Shown one piece after another: positions 62,935-64,000 of a stretch of DNA of 64,000 nt. Below the pieces are notes generated by a model. The model had not been told where the DNA came from. It did no database searches and worked only from the letters and a program-made list of their open reading frames with translations. The translations under genes and the position numbers were made by a program. The stretch spans positions 685,735 to 749,734 of the forward strand of contig NZ_JACHHN010000001.1 in assembly GCF_014202765.1 (NCBI RefSeq), in the 5' to 3' direction. Source of the DNA: Silvimonas terrae. GTDB taxonomy: Bacteria; Pseudomonadota; Gammaproteobacteria; Burkholderiales; Chitinibacteraceae. Numbering within the stretch: position 1 is the first letter of the stretch; each line of letters begins with the position of its first letter.

Positions 62935-63810
62935 ATGAATGCAGTAGAACTGGTGGTGCTGGCCGCCATTTGGGGCGCCTCTTTTCTGTTCATGCGGATG
63001 GGCTCGTCCGAGTTTGGCCCGGTGCCCTTGATTGCGCTGCGTGTGGGAATTGCCGCGCTGGTGTTGTTGCCGGTTATCTTCAGTGCTACCTCGCGCCTGC
63101 ATGTACGCAGCCACTGGAAGCCCTTGCTGGTGGTCGGGCTGACCAATTCGGCGCTGCCTTTTTGTTTGTTCGCATATTCCACGCTGTATGTGAATGCCGG
63201 GCTCGATTCCATTCTTAACGCCACCACACCGTTGTGGGGCGCGCTGATTGCCTTTGTCTGGCTCAAGGTGAGCCTGACCCGTGATCAGATACTGGGCATG
63301 GTGCTGGGGCTTGCGGGGGTATTGGTGCTGGTGTGGGACCAGCTTGGCGCAGGGCAGGGTACGCAGACGTTAGCGATCCTGGCCGTCTTGCTGGCGACGC
63401 TCTCTTACGGCTTTGCCGGCCACTACTCGCGCCGCCACCTCGTTGGATTACCGGCCCCGCTTACGGCGTGGGCTAGCCAGTTTTTCTCTGTACTGGTGCT
63501 CTTGCCCGGTGCGCTGTACTGGTGGCCGCAGCATGCTGTCTCTGACAGTGCCTGGTGGGCGGTGATCGGCCTCGGTGTGGTCTGCACCGGTCTGGCTTAT
63601 GTGTTGTATTTCCGTTTGATTGCCCATACGGGTGCCAGCTATGCCATGTCGGTCACTTTTTTGATTCCGGTCTTTGGTGTGGCATGGGGCGCGTTGTTCC
63701 TGCATGAACAGGTGGGTGTGCAAACCACAGCTGGATGTCTGGTCATTTTGCTGGGTACGGCGCTGGCCACCGGCAAACTGCAACTGCTGCAACGATTGCG
63801 GGCAGCGTGA
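62935..63810 (+). CDS. EamA family (DMT superfamily) transporter
   Basis: Ten-helix inner-membrane transporter of 291 residues made of two EamA repeats. LAAIWGASFLFMRMG starts the first repeat; NATTPLWGALIAFVWL closes it; LSYGFAGHYSRRHL begins the second and FLIPVFGVAWGALFLHEQVG ends it. Members export amino acids or other metabolites; the substrate is not predictable. GGAG precedes the ATG. It is divergent from the aminopeptidase gene. Confidence 0.9.
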   Translation: MNAVELVVLAAIWGASFLFMRMGSSEFGPVPLIALRVGIAALVLLPVIFSATSRLHVRSHWKPLLVVGLTNSALPFCLFAYSTLYVNAGLDSILNATTPLWGALIAFVWLKVSLTRDQILGMVLGLAGVLVLVWDQLGAGQGTQTLAILAVLLATLSYGFAGHYSRRHLVGLPAPLTAWASQFFSVLVLLPGALYWWPQHAVSDSAWWAVIGLGVVCTGLAYVLYFRLIAHTGASYAMSVTFLIPVFGVAWGALFLHEQVGVQTTAGCLVILLGTALATGKLQLLQRLRAA

Positions 63811-63844
63811 CGATTTTCGGTCAATAACACGGTGGTGGCGCAAG

Positions 63845-63876
63845 GCAAAAGGGCGGACATGTTCCGCCCTTTTTGC
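63845..63876. terminator. Bidirectional Rho-independent terminator
   Basis: GCAAAAGGGCGGA and TCCGCCCTTTTTGC arms with a short loop, 35 bases past the EamA gene stop codon. The A- and T-rich flanks allow use from both strands. Confidence 0.8.
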
Positions 63877-63948
63877 GTACTTGTTCCTTGATTTGAAGTT
63901 TTGTCGGATGGCCTTGATCAAGACCAGGTGTAGCGGCTTGGCAACCTC

Positions 63949-64000
63949 TTACAAAGTGGCTGCGCAATGAGCGGCTTCCACCTTTTTGGCGTTGCCACGC
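63949..64000 (-). CDS. Possible C-terminal end of a gene entering from the right edge
   Basis: On the minus strand a frame open at the window edge gives RGNAKKVEAAHCAATL and then a TAA stop, followed 73 bases later by the terminator at 63845-63876. That arrangement suits the end of a real gene, but 16 residues are too few to identify it. Confidence 0.3.
   Translation of the reverse strand, partial: RGNAKKVEAAHCAATL

Overview
The window reads as chromosome of a motile, polysaccharide-degrading betaproteobacterium, most likely from Neisseriales and close to the Chitinibacteraceae. This is an inference from gene style: ubiD, alaS, the recA-recX pair, glcDEF and Gram-negative porins of betaproteobacterial type, plus secreted chitinase and pectinase genes with proline-threonine linkers. 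Most of the sequence is GC-rich; one short AT-rich patch (about 5806-6350) stands out. I see no prophage, insertion sequence, CRISPR array or rRNA. There is one tRNA, tRNA-Thr(TGT).

Left part (1-11.6 kb): mostly housekeeping. It holds the 3' part of ubiD, a DUF1992 gene, cheR, a DJ-1 protein with an MdtD-like exporter, a 2-hydroxyacid dehydrogenase, an AT-rich island with a GrlR-like gene behind a lac-operator-like palindrome, a GNAT gene, lysA, a coiled-coil membrane protein and alaS.

11.7-18.3 kb, sugar-acid operon (minus strand): dgoK, dgoA, an MFS carrier, an IlvD/Edd-type dehydratase and a DapA-like lyase, with a DgoR-like GntR regulator upstream. Together they fit uptake and breakdown of galactonate or a similar aldonate through 2-keto-3-deoxy-6-phosphogalactonate. 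Two near-identical palindromes 22 bp apart sit directly in front of dgoK.

18.4-41.3 kb: small operons. These include a Bcr-type exporter and LysR pairs, recA-recX, dadA, envelope proteins (two of which look internally duplicated), a sulfur-transport operon under a BigR/SqrR-type two-cysteine ArsR repressor with its own palindrome, an orphan amino-acid binding protein, a membrane metallophosphoesterase and glcDEF glycolate oxidase.

41.3-60.5 kb, the main accessory region, a pectin and chitin locus. exuT, a porin and a lipoprotein polygalacturonase (GH28) are followed by tpiA-fbp-fba-kdgK-gntR-mcp. Then come an FNR-type regulator, a second GH28 lipoprotein, a lipoprotein of unknown fold with a long PT linker, a GH18 chitinase with two chitin-binding modules, and a glutamine-rich secreted protein. 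Sites of the form CTGATATATCAG occur upstream of exuT (a pair 22 bp apart), of the FNR-type gene and of the unknown lipoprotein. They look like one regulon, perhaps of the GntR protein in the locus. The logic seems to be: cut polygalacturonate at the surface, import uronate, phosphorylate 2-keto-3-deoxygluconate, and return the triose phosphate to hexose by the dedicated tpi-fba-fbp set. UxaABC and Eda are not in the window.

60.6-64 kb: tRNA-Thr, an aminopeptidase P, an EamA transporter and possibly the tail of a further gene at the right edge.
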